Assembly: GCF_026262505.1 (NCBI RefSeq)
Contig: NC_067203.1
Span: forward strand, 22,177,411 to 22,241,410
Length of the DNA: 64,000 nt
Source of the DNA: Trichomonas vaginalis G3
Taxonomy: Eukaryota > Parabasalia > Trichomonadida > Trichomonadidae
Reading direction: 5' to 3'
Below, piece by piece: positions 38,742-46,751 of the stretch (within the stretch, counting starts at the first letter, position 1; each line of letters begins with the position of its first letter). The notes beneath the pieces are model-generated. The model was not told the origin of the DNA, ran no database searches, and saw only the letters and a list, made by a program, of their open reading frames with translations. A program made the translations under genes and the position numbers.

Positions 38742-39412
38742 ATAGCCTTAACAAAGAATTTTTCAAGTGATATTTTATATTCATCAACTATTTTATTATA
38801 AATATCATTATATGTTAAATGAAGTTCAGTTGTTGTTCCATTCTTTGTTATCTTAATTGTGCTAATATCCTTTATAGGATTTATTTTTGCAACTGTTCCG
38901 CAGCATGAAACCTCATCATCTATGAAAAATTGAATCTTAACGTCTGAATCTTGAACATCATAAAGAATGGCGATAATGTGAATTAATGATTCATAAGGTA
39001 AAACAATTAAACCAGATTGGTCAATTAAATTTATTATTGAATCATAATTATTAATTATTATATCACGGTAAATTTTCATTAATTCAGAATTAATGTCTAT
39101 TTTATATGGGTTCTCGATGTTTGATGAAAGAGGTGGGGGGTATGTTGGATAAGTGGGAATTTCAACGGGTTCTTTACCAGGTTCAGATAAAATGATTGGG
39201 TCTCCATTCTCATGGTTTTCTTCATTCTCCTCCTCCTTTTTCGGTAAGTCACGAGTTAATAAATTTGGTTGAGTTGCTGACCTTGTTAATTCAGGGCTAA
39301 CATTAACTTTAACATTTTGAATAATTCGTGATTTATCATCATTTACGTTATAACCAACCGTAATCTCTGCTTTTGCGTTAGTGTTCTTTTGACTAGTGAA
39401 ACGTCTTCTCAT
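38738..39412 (-). CDS. Maverick 224-residue protein of unknown function
   Basis: Counterpart of 10079-10780. Basic N-terminus (MRRRFTSQK), acidic and proline-rich linker, conserved C-terminal ~125 residues (KIDINSELMKIYRDII to the end). It lacks the nine residues GIYDYSRNA present in copy A. It overlaps the convergent gene by 4 bp. Function unknown. Confidence 0.7.
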   Translation of the reverse strand: MRRRFTSQKNTNAKAEITVGYNVNDDKSRIIQNVKVNVSPELTRSATQPNLLTRDLPKKEEENEENHENGDPIILSEPGKEPVEIPTYPTYPPPLSSNIENPYKIDINSELMKIYRDIIINNYDSIINLIDQSGLIVLPYESLIHIIAILYDVQDSDVKIQFFIDDEVSCCGTVAKINPIKDISTIKITKNGTTTELHLTYNDIYNKIVDEYKISLEKFFVKAI

Positions 39413-39444
39413 TTATATTCGAATAAAAAAATATATTTAAACTT

Positions 39445-40344
39445 TTATTTTGCTGGAACTTTTGAATCTATTATTTCCTGTATTTGTTCATGAAGTTGAT
39501 TTTTCGCTGTTTCATCGAAATTAATAGACCGAATATATTCATTAATTGCATTCTTATAATCAACTGATTTCTCAAATTTTCTTCTATCTGATTCCTTAAC
39601 TAAATCATAAGTTAAACCTCGTTGCTGATATAATGGTTTCTTAATTAAATCTTTGAATGCTTGAGATAAAGCACCTGATGCAATTCTTGCTACTATAATT
39701 GGTTGGAATTGCCGTTTAAGTTCATCTTTAACATTTGCGAAAACCGGATCGAATAAAGCAACTTTAAAGAATTTCTTAGCTGAAATTTCAGGTCTAATAT
39801 TTGCATATTGACCATCAAACTGGTTAGAATATCGTGGTAATCCATCCGGTCCCTCTTCAATAGCATTTAATTCTTCATTGAAATAAGAATATGGATTATG
39901 ACGGTATGAATTAATTGGACCATTTTCACCTTCTCCAATGTATTGTTTAACAGCTTTTCCATTTTCATCAAATTGCATAGGATAATATTCATTATATGCT
40001 TTACGTTTAGGATAATCAGATACAGTTAATTTATAACCATTTATGACTTTAATATTACCTTGACCATCAGTAACGAAAACTTCATTTATACCATCAGGTT
40101 TTCCATTTGGACCCGTAATGTCTGCTTCGTGTGCTTCCCAATTTGGACCATGACGTTTGGCATATGCTTGAGCTTCTGGTAATGTTAAAACATTTCTCAT
40201 TTGTTTAACATCTTTTTGAAGACCAGCAACAATATGAACTAATTCTTTCATTCCATCAGGAACTTTCATAGTTCTATTATATGCACTCCTTTTGTTTGTC
40301 CCTTGTTTTAATGGAACCTGTAGAAGATTTGCTATTTCTGTCAT
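39445..40344 (-). CDS. Maverick 299-residue virion-type protein
   Basis: Intact. Residues ~1-60 are helical with a basic start. Residues ~68-200 hold [51 protein letters not shown] and a Gly/Asn-rich loop region. Residues ~200-299 are helical and basic. It lies between the ATPase and the 224-residue gene, in the morphogenesis cluster. A capsid-associated or penton-type protein is plausible; I cannot assign it. Confidence 0.75.
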   Translation of the reverse strand: MTEIANLLQVPLKQGTNKRSAYNRTMKVPDGMKELVHIVAGLQKDVKQMRNVLTLPEAQAYAKRHGPNWEAHEADITGPNGKPDGINEVFVTDGQGNIKVINGYKLTVSDYPKRKAYNEYYPMQFDENGKAVKQYIGEGENGPINSYRHNPYSYFNEELNAIEEGPDGLPRYSNQFDGQYANIRPEISAKKFFKVALFDPVFANVKDELKRQFQPIIVARIASGALSQAFKDLIKKPLYQQRGLTYDLVKESDRRKFEKSVDYKNAINEYIRSINFDETAKNQLHEQIQEIIDSKVPAK

Positions 40345-40385
40345 GTTTAATTATAAATAAAAAAATAAAAATTAATTATAAAAAG

Positions 40386-41213
40386 TTAATCAAATTTAAC
40401 ACCTCCTTTATTTAAATCAACTATTATTTTTCCATGTTCACCTAATTGCTGATATTGTGTGTAAAGTTCATTAATGCTCATTGGTAAATTCACTTGATAA
40501 AGCATAACGTTCAACTGTTGACGACTAAACCCACTGAAAATGAAAAGTGTTGATAGATTTGATTTAATGTTTGTGCTTAATGCTTTGAAGTATTGAACAG
40601 CCATAAAGAATGAACACTGAATGTGTCGACATTGAGTTAATAACTGATTAAAATATGATTTCTCATTTGTTATTAGTTTTGATTTCACTGCATCATCTAG
40701 AAAAATGAGTGAATGCAAAAATTCTCTATCAAAATTTGAAATAGAAAGTGTTTCAAATAATTCATCCCGTTGTTTATCAATAATTTTATCCTCTAATCCT
40801 TGCTTCTTGATTGTATTATATAATTCTTTATACATTAAAAAGTTTTTTAAATAATCTTCTGCTTTTTCTTGTGATAAATAAATAATTGGAATTTTGATTA
40901 AATGCTTTAAAGATTCAAATGTATCATCTGAAGGTGAACCTGAACGGTTGATATAAATTAACACATGTGAATGGGGGGAAGTGTTAGCAATAATGATAAT
41001 TTGTTTTAATATCGTTAATGTTTTACCTTTATTTTGTTTACCAATTGCTGCAGTGATTGAATTTAAGTAACATTCAGAATATGGAATTTTCATTAATTTT
41101 TCCTTAGATAGAGCATTTCTATTATCACTCAATGCTTCATTAATCATATCATCTATGTATGTATTATATACTCCTGCTAATTCTTCATAAGGGGTGGATG
41201 AATTTAAATCCAT
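40386..41213 (-). CDS. A32/FtsK-like genome-packaging ATPase
   Basis: 275 residues, intact. Walker A G58-KQNK-G63-K64-T65. Walker B LIFLDD with D173-D174. A downstream Gln-rich QCRHIQCSFFMAVQ fits the sensor/arginine-finger region of the family. It lies 24 bp after the capsid gene on the same strand, with TTTATTTTTGATTAAATG before its start. Known: these ATPases drive DNA into icosahedral capsids of Polintons and related viruses. Confidence 0.92.
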   Translation of the reverse strand: MDLNSSTPYEELAGVYNTYIDDMINEALSDNRNALSKEKLMKIPYSECYLNSITAAIGKQNKGKTLTILKQIIIIANTSPHSHVLIYINRSGSPSDDTFESLKHLIKIPIIYLSQEKAEDYLKNFLMYKELYNTIKKQGLEDKIIDKQRDELFETLSISNFDREFLHSLIFLDDAVKSKLITNEKSYFNQLLTQCRHIQCSFFMAVQYFKALSTNIKSNLSTLFIFSGFSRQQLNVMLYQVNLPMSINELYTQYQQLGEHGKIIVDLNKGGVKFD

Positions 41214-41237
41214 TTAATCAAAAATAAATTTATAATT

Positions 41238-42878
41238 TTAAACATTTCTATTCATCAATATTTCATCATATGAACTTCTATACTGCGGTGGTGTACCTGT
41301 TGGATGATATTTCAAACCTTCGTCTGGTGTCCATGTCCAATATGTAGTCCTAGTAAACCAAACCTGAGGAGGATTTGTCACCTTTGAACAGTAAGTGTCA
41401 TTTTCACCCTGAATGATTGGATAAGCTTTCACTTGTACTGTAACTTGTGAGTTGAAAGTTTCTAATCCATCAAAGAATATACCCGCTCCATCACGTTGAA
41501 CTGGAATAGTGCATAAGAATGAAGTTTGGTCTTTCCATGTTCTAGCTAATGGCGCGCCATTATCATCATTCAATGGTCTAGTTAATGAGTCCTCGTATTC
41601 TTCCGTGCATTCATTCACTCCATCTAAATCAGAAGCTTGAAGCATACGTGTAAAGAATATGTCACCCACCGTGGTCATCGCTTGATCGGGGAAGTTTCTG
41701 GAATCTATAGTGACCTGAAGACCTCGAAGCATTGGATTTTCTAAAACTGTTCTTTGCATTGCATTCTTCGGAAATGTTAACACAACATCTGTAACATTAT
41801 GAAGAGCATATGAGAAATCTGAGCTAATACCTTCAGGAGTGATGCAACCTCCATTTAGTGAACGAACGTCAATATGTTGAGCTGGAATCATGAATGGATC
41901 TTCCTTACTGAATAAACGTGGTATTGCTTTAACTGATTCTTCAATTAAACCGTATCCTGGTGTAATACATTTATCCTCTAAAATTTCCATCTTTGTGCAT
42001 GAAATAATAACGTCATCAACTGTTGCGTCAGCAGATGTAGCAGCTAAGCTTGTAATTAATTTGGTAGGAAGTCCGATTTGTTGGAATTTGCGATCATATT
42101 TATAAACATGATTCATAATCTTTTCATAATTTTCATCAGTTATCTTTTCATAAACGTAATTTTGTAAATCAGCAACTCTTAACGGGTCAACCTGACAAAA
42201 TACTAAAGTATCCCTGAAAACATAATATTTAAGAATGATATCACCAAATGATTTAGGATAATCATCGAACGCCTGAAATGCTAACAAATCATTTACCGGA
42301 ATAATCATATCAAAAGTGATATCAACTTCTTCATTTGCTCTCTTGAAAACTTCTGAAGGATCAATATATTTACCACATACTGAGTTATCATATTTTTGAA
42401 CATTATTATATAACGAATGAACAAACTTTTTAACTTTCCTTTCTGATTTTGGTTTATATGTTGCAAATGCGAAAGATTCACGGGCGCAATCCATCTGAAG
42501 ATAACCGGCATCACCTCTTTCAGTTTCTACTTCTAATTGTTTAAAGCTTTGATTTGATGATTTGTAACCAACGAATAAACGCATGCATTTAAAAGCGGCA
42601 TCACATGTGAAAGCTTTATTTGAAACTAGAGTTGCTTTAACTTTGCGTTTAATATATGTGTCACCTAATTGGTTCACATCATGAGCTGGATTTGTAATTC
42701 TTAAATGAGTTTGTTTATCATCAAAATATGGAGTATCAGAGTCATAGCATGAACTTTCAAGTTCTCTATAATATCTTCTACCGTCATTCTTTGCAAATAT
42801 TTCATTTATCTTTTCGAATGAATGAAACACATTTCCATTAATTGGTTTAGTGTTTGGCACTAAATAGTTAGTCGTCAT
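41238..42878 (-). CDS. Major capsid protein, double jelly-roll type
   Basis: 546 residues, intact. Beta-rich with the N-terminal jelly roll at ~50-250 (including YKSSNQSFKQLEVETERGDAG) and a second at ~290-500. It ends in an aromatic WFTRTTYWTWTPDEG stretch and a short tail. It is the largest gene of the capsid cluster, upstream of the ATPase. Known: Polinton capsid proteins have this fold. The assignment rests on size, composition and context, since the sequence alone is weakly conserved across elements. Confidence 0.82.
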   Translation of the reverse strand: MTTNYLVPNTKPINGNVFHSFEKINEIFAKNDGRRYYRELESSCYDSDTPYFDDKQTHLRITNPAHDVNQLGDTYIKRKVKATLVSNKAFTCDAAFKCMRLFVGYKSSNQSFKQLEVETERGDAGYLQMDCARESFAFATYKPKSERKVKKFVHSLYNNVQKYDNSVCGKYIDPSEVFKRANEEVDITFDMIIPVNDLLAFQAFDDYPKSFGDIILKYYVFRDTLVFCQVDPLRVADLQNYVYEKITDENYEKIMNHVYKYDRKFQQIGLPTKLITSLAATSADATVDDVIISCTKMEILEDKCITPGYGLIEESVKAIPRLFSKEDPFMIPAQHIDVRSLNGGCITPEGISSDFSYALHNVTDVVLTFPKNAMQRTVLENPMLRGLQVTIDSRNFPDQAMTTVGDIFFTRMLQASDLDGVNECTEEYEDSLTRPLNDDNGAPLARTWKDQTSFLCTIPVQRDGAGIFFDGLETFNSQVTVQVKAYPIIQGENDTYCSKVTNPPQVWFTRTTYWTWTPDEGLKYHPTGTPPQYRSSYDEILMNRNV

Positions 42879-42948
42879 TTATTAATAAATAAAAAATTCA
42901 AAATTAAAAGATGGAAATGAATTTTTAATTTTAATGAAATAATCAACT

Positions 42949-43164
42949 ATGGCTGCAGGTATATTTAAGAAACTGTGGGATAGAGTAAAAAGAGGGGCAA
43001 GTAAAGTTTGGGAAACATTGAAGAAGGGAGCAAATTGGATATTTAAGAATAAAGAAGCAATTAGTGACGTTGCTGAATCAATAACACCAAAAGCTGCCCC
43101 AATAAGAGAAATTTTAAATAAAGGAGAAAAAGTTTATCAAAGACTACAACCGATACTAAGATAA
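42949..43164 (+). CDS. 71-residue amphipathic basic peptide
   Basis: Counterpart of 14309-14524. The N-terminal amphipathic helix is retained with several conservative changes (RGASKVWETLKKGANW), while the C-terminal half is identical. That suggests selection on helix character rather than on exact sequence. A membrane-active virion peptide is inferred. Its start lacks the usual T-rich block directly upstream (aaataatcaactatg). Confidence 0.7.
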   Translation: MAAGIFKKLWDRVKRGASKVWETLKKGANWIFKNKEAISDVAESITPKAAPIREILNKGEKVYQRLQPILR

Positions 43165-43184
43165 AAATAATATTTATTTTTCCA

Positions 43185-43421
43185 CTATTTACCTCCTATT
43201 TTATTAAGTATTCCTTCAGCTATTCCACCAATTGCGTTACCTGCTTGTGCTCCCATCGCCGGATTACCTGCTTTAGTACCTAATACCCCACCTATGATAG
43301 TTCCTGCCGTTTTCGCTACTGGTGCCAAAAAGTTTGCAATGGGTTTAATAACCTTTTTATAAACCCAACCTGCAGCTTTCTTAATTCCATCCCATAATTT
43401 TTTAAAGAATCCTGCCGCCAT
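43185..43421 (-). CDS. 78-residue amphipathic Gly/Ala-rich peptide
   Basis: Intact. N-terminus MAAGFFKKLWDGIKKAAGWV resembles the facing 71-residue gene. The C-terminal half is Gly/Ala-rich and hydrophobic (KTAGTIIGGVLGTKAGNP, then NAIGGIAEGILNKIGGK), like membrane-inserting peptides. It converges on the 71-residue gene, 20 bp apart. Role in membrane disruption or as a capsid-internal protein is inference. Confidence 0.7.
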   Translation of the reverse strand: MAAGFFKKLWDGIKKAAGWVYKKVIKPIANFLAPVAKTAGTIIGGVLGTKAGNPAMGAQAGNAIGGIAEGILNKIGGK

Positions 43422-43487
43422 TTCTGATTTAATATTAATTAAAAAATATATTTCATCACTTATATTCTAATTTTTATTTAATGATAA

Positions 43488-43856
43488 ATGAAACCGATTT
43501 TAATGATAAATGAAACAGAGGATGAAGAAATAAATGAAAGTGAAAATGTTCAACAAAAAATAAACGTTGTTAAACCAATTACTGAAATAAAAATTTTTTC
43601 ATCTGTTGAAGAATTTAATGACTATTATGCTAATAATAAAAAATTATTTGAAGAATTGACAACATGTAAATTGAATAAAATGTTTAAAGTTGATGGATTC
43701 AAAATTTCAAAAATAAAAGGGGTGGTTAGTTTGAAATCTATTCCTCAATCAAGAATCACCTCATTAATGAAAAGAGATGATTTAACAAAAAGAATAGAAG
43801 AGATTGAAGAACGAATGAATCAAATAATTGATTTCATAAATTCAAATAATCATTAG
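43488..43856 (+). CDS. Maverick 122-residue acidic/helical protein
   Basis: Counterpart of 14849-15256 without the GC-rich insertions; likely the ancestral form. An acidic N-terminus, the conserved core with GFKISKIKGVVSLKSIP, and a C-terminal coiled-coil helix (TKRIEEIEERMNQIIDF). It is the last gene before the right terminal repeat, which starts 28 bp after its stop. Function unknown. Confidence 0.7.
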   Translation: MKPILMINETEDEEINESENVQQKINVVKPITEIKIFSSVEEFNDYYANNKKLFEELTTCKLNKMFKVDGFKISKIKGVVSLKSIPQSRITSLMKRDDLTKRIEEIEERMNQIIDFINSNNH

Positions 43857-43883
43857 TTTCAATTTATTTTTCTCATTTATGAG

Positions 43884-44196
43884 GTCTTTGATTATGACTT
43901 CATTGATTCCATTCAGTTCTTCAAAAATAATTAATTAATCGTGGAATATCTGACATCATCTATATATGGCTTCTTTAAAAAATTAATGTTATTTCATTTC
44001 ATTTCATTTCATTATATATGAGCTGAGTGTAAATGTCTTACAATTTTGAATATTTTTAAATCTTGATTTATTCAAAACCGTAAGAATCATACATTTTTTA
44101 CTTCATATGTTAGAAAAAATGATACAAAATCGTTCAATATTGTATGAATTCTTACATTTTCAAAAAAAGTCACATAACCCGCACTCATATACTACT
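43884..44196 (-). repeat. Right terminal inverted repeat of copy B
   Basis: 313 bp, inverse of 23201-23528. Contains remnants of the MSDIPRLI gene start and of its SHNQRPHK region, joined by the array-type motif. A four-fold aaatg/catttt run (catttcatttcatttc) lies near 44005. Confidence 0.93.
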
Positions 44197-44202
44197 ATTA
44201 GA
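44197..44202. other. Target-site duplication, right (attaga)
   Basis: Identical to 23195-23200. Confidence 0.9.
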
Positions 44203-44230
44203 TATAATTTTACAAATGAAAAACGTATAT

Positions 44231-45139
44231 TTAGATGACCATGAGTTCTGGCTCTGCCTCCTTACGTAATTGCGTTGGAGCCTTGCTTCCAGCGACTTTG
44301 AGGCTGATTCCGAGTGCGTCCTGAGCCTTTAGCCTGGATTTCTCTTCGTCAATCGTTGTATCCATTGTTACATCGCACATTGCGCTAACAAATCCTTGTT
44401 CTTGGAGGAAATTGTCCAAACAGTATTTCGCAGCTGCAGCTACGTGTTCGAGACAAGCAACACGGAGTCCAACAGCTGGGTTATTCAATGATCTGAGGAT
44501 CAATTTCGGTTCAACTATGACTTTTTTAGGATCATCTAAGTTTCTGATCATTAATGTCCTAATGTAGAAGTTCATTGTACGGAGTTCGACATCATGCTGC
44601 ATTTCGCTAATGAATTCTTTGAAGTTTTGGGAGTCTAATAATAATTTTGTTCCAAATTTGTTACGAGCGATATCAGGAAGAGTGCCAAGGAGATCTTTCA
44701 TGTCAGTTGTTGCGTGGTCAATGATGAATTTAAGAAAATCTTCGTATTTTTCTGGTTCGACTAATAACATAGGAACTGTTGCTGTAGCAATGGTTGGAAT
44801 GAGAAGAGGATCATTCATGAAGTCTTTAAATAACTGAATGAAGAATTCTGGTTGATACATATTATGTTGATGAATGAATTCAATGGCAGATAGCTGAGAT
44901 AATGGATCTTCTGTGTTCCTGCACTCATCATAAATGTTATTCAACAAATGTTCTGCTGGTTTTCCTAACTCATAACAGAGATCGTAAACTCTAAATCTTT
45001 CTACAGCATCTTTTGGAAGATATAATGCATTAACAACAGCAGGAACAGGATAAACAAGAAGTGGCATCTTTGTTTGCTTAACTCTATCTGGATTACATGA
45101 TAGATATATCGCTAAATCATTCTTTATTTGTTCCTCCAT
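44231..45139 (-). CDS. Helical-repeat (ARM/HEAT-like) protein
   Basis: 302 residues, all-helical in appearance with hydrophobic periodicity typical of ARM/HEAT repeats (ILRSLNNPAVGLRVACLEHV). Conserved Pro-rich start LLVYPVPAVVNALYLP. A proteasome assembly chaperone of the S5b/PSMD5 type is one possibility, though this is shorter; I cannot confirm it. The Maverick right terminus lies 35 bp beyond its stop, so its 3' untranslated region and poly(A) signal may now come from element DNA. Confidence 0.6.
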   Translation of the reverse strand: MEEQIKNDLAIYLSCNPDRVKQTKMPLLVYPVPAVVNALYLPKDAVERFRVYDLCYELGKPAEHLLNNIYDECRNTEDPLSQLSAIEFIHQHNMYQPEFFIQLFKDFMNDPLLIPTIATATVPMLLVEPEKYEDFLKFIIDHATTDMKDLLGTLPDIARNKFGTKLLLDSQNFKEFISEMQHDVELRTMNFYIRTLMIRNLDDPKKVIVEPKLILRSLNNPAVGLRVACLEHVAAAAKYCLDNFLQEQGFVSAMCDVTMDTTIDEEKSRLKAQDALGISLKVAGSKAPTQLRKEAEPELMVI

Positions 45140-45521
45140 TTTCGAATTTTGGCAAAAAAATAAATTAGCCGAATAAAATTTTGGATTTCTAATAAGTAAA
45201 AGCTATTAAAACAATCCAACAAATCTATTGTTGATATAAAATTATACGATTATCGATCATTATTTTTCACAAAAATTAAAATCTTCAGGATAATTGTATT
45301 TTGACACGATAGAAATGAACAACATACGAAATATTATTGCTTTTTAATAATTTTTGAATCAAATCTAGTATAACGTGTAACAATTTGTAAGAACATTCAA
45401 CGCATTTTTGAAAAATAGTGCGAAATAAGCTAACACATAAATTGCACGAGAAATTACATATTTTGAATTCATCTCGAAATTGTGAGACTGCACGTTTAGA
45501 CTAATAAAAATAAAAGAAAGT
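45140..45521. other. Host intergenic DNA between divergent genes
   Basis: 382 bp, AT-rich, promoter region for both neighbours. No initiator close to either ATG is obvious. Confidence 0.6.
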
Positions 45522-46493
45522 ATGGATCAAATCAACACCATTGTGCATGATTTAAACCATCTTTGTGGTATGACAATAAATAACTATAAGAAGCAAGAGG
45601 AAGTTCATTTCGACTGGTTAAATACAATATCTTTTCAATTAAACTTATTTTCATCAACTTCCTCAGCTTTAAACTCAAATTCATCCCAAGACTCCAAAGA
45701 AATTGAGAATCCAAAGCCAATTGGAGAATTAAGAAAGTCAATAAACAAACCAGCTCCAATTATTGTTTCTCCAAAAGAAAATACAGATAACGAACAAATC
45801 TCATTAGCATCTACCAAGACCATTCAACAAGGATCTCACCTTCCTGTTCAATCTTCACCATGCTTTGCCACACAAAACTTAAACTCAAGTACAATGAGGT
45901 TCGTTTGTGATGATTCATTACTTGCTTCATCATCATCAGATGATGATATCTCAATAGATGATAATGATGATGAAAATGATTCACCGCCAAACTCTCCATT
46001 TACTTTAGGCGGATCTTTGAAAGAATTAACGCAATCTGCTTATTCTTTCAGAGAGGCATGGAAGGAAATGTGCATAGAAAAGAAACAAGAATCAACACCA
46101 AGGAAGAAGTCATTCAAATTCGCATTCGAAGATATCGAAGAGCCAGCAGAAGTCTATCAAATGTCAGATGATTGCGAAGATGATGATGAATTCGATGATG
46201 ACGAAGAAATGTATGAAAGAAATCCAATAGAGATACACGGAAAGTCCATTCCAAACTGGGCTAGAGGTGAGCAGCTTGAGAAACAGTTAAAGAAGCAATA
46301 TTTGATCGACCCAGATGAAATCTTCTTCGATTTCCCAATGGAGTGCAATTTAGAAGAAATATTCGGTACTCAGAACCAGAAGTGGGCAAAAAGAAACGAA
46401 AGTGGCTATTGGGCTCAAGATGGAGTTACACAAGAAGAAATTAGAAATTATTCATCTGCAAGATTCCAAAATATAAATGGAAATGATTCATAG
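45522..46493 (+). CDS. INCENP-like protein (Aurora-binding IN-box)
   Basis: 323 residues. The N-terminal ~50 residues are helical, and residues ~60-235 are Ser/Asp/Glu-rich and probably disordered, with runs of SSSSDDD and DDDEFDDDEE. Residues 243-300 match the INCENP C-terminal IN-box: IPNWARGEQL, then IDPDEIF, NLEEIF and a closing basic/aromatic KWAKRNESGYW (W near 296). Known: this box wraps and activates Aurora kinase in the chromosomal passenger complex. The protein is much shorter than animal INCENP, with no long single alpha-helix. It ends 259 bp from the convergent TPR gene. Confidence 0.75.
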   Translation: MDQINTIVHDLNHLCGMTINNYKKQEEVHFDWLNTISFQLNLFSSTSSALNSNSSQDSKEIENPKPIGELRKSINKPAPIIVSPKENTDNEQISLASTKTIQQGSHLPVQSSPCFATQNLNSSTMRFVCDDSLLASSSSDDDISIDDNDDENDSPPNSPFTLGGSLKELTQSAYSFREAWKEMCIEKKQESTPRKKSFKFAFEDIEEPAEVYQMSDDCEDDDEFDDDEEMYERNPIEIHGKSIPNWARGEQLEKQLKKQYLIDPDEIFFDFPMECNLEEIFGTQNQKWAKRNESGYWAQDGVTQEEIRNYSSARFQNINGNDS

Positions 46494-46751
46494 TCAATAA
46501 AATTATTATTATATGTTACTAATTTTTAAAGTTTTTAATAGATTTATTGAGATTATTTTCAAATCCTCAATATTGGAATCCTATCTTTTATAGAATTAAT
46601 TTATATTCATATGGTTATTCTATTTTATTGTTATGGTTGCTTGATTCTGGATAATGTATTTATTTATGTTTATTTTACGAAATTAATCAAAAACAAAGAA
46701 GTACATATAATTATTAACAAACAAAAAACTTTATTTCTATAATAAGTCAAA

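Larger units (their letters stand above)
23201..44196 (+). mobile_element. Maverick/Polinton copy B, complete (20,996 bp)
   Basis: Bounded by ~0.32-kb inverted repeats that begin AGTAGTATATGAGTGCGGG and by a 6-bp target duplication. Gene order: unknown 368-residue protein, PolB, integrase and a small basic protein on +; then on -, primase-helicase, small proteins, fibre, unknown proteins, ATPase and capsid; with short + strand genes in between. PolB, integrase, ATPase, capsid and primase-helicase are all open. The fibre and the 245-residue gene are broken. It inserted downstream of the gene ending at 44231 without hitting its coding sequence. Confidence 0.96.
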
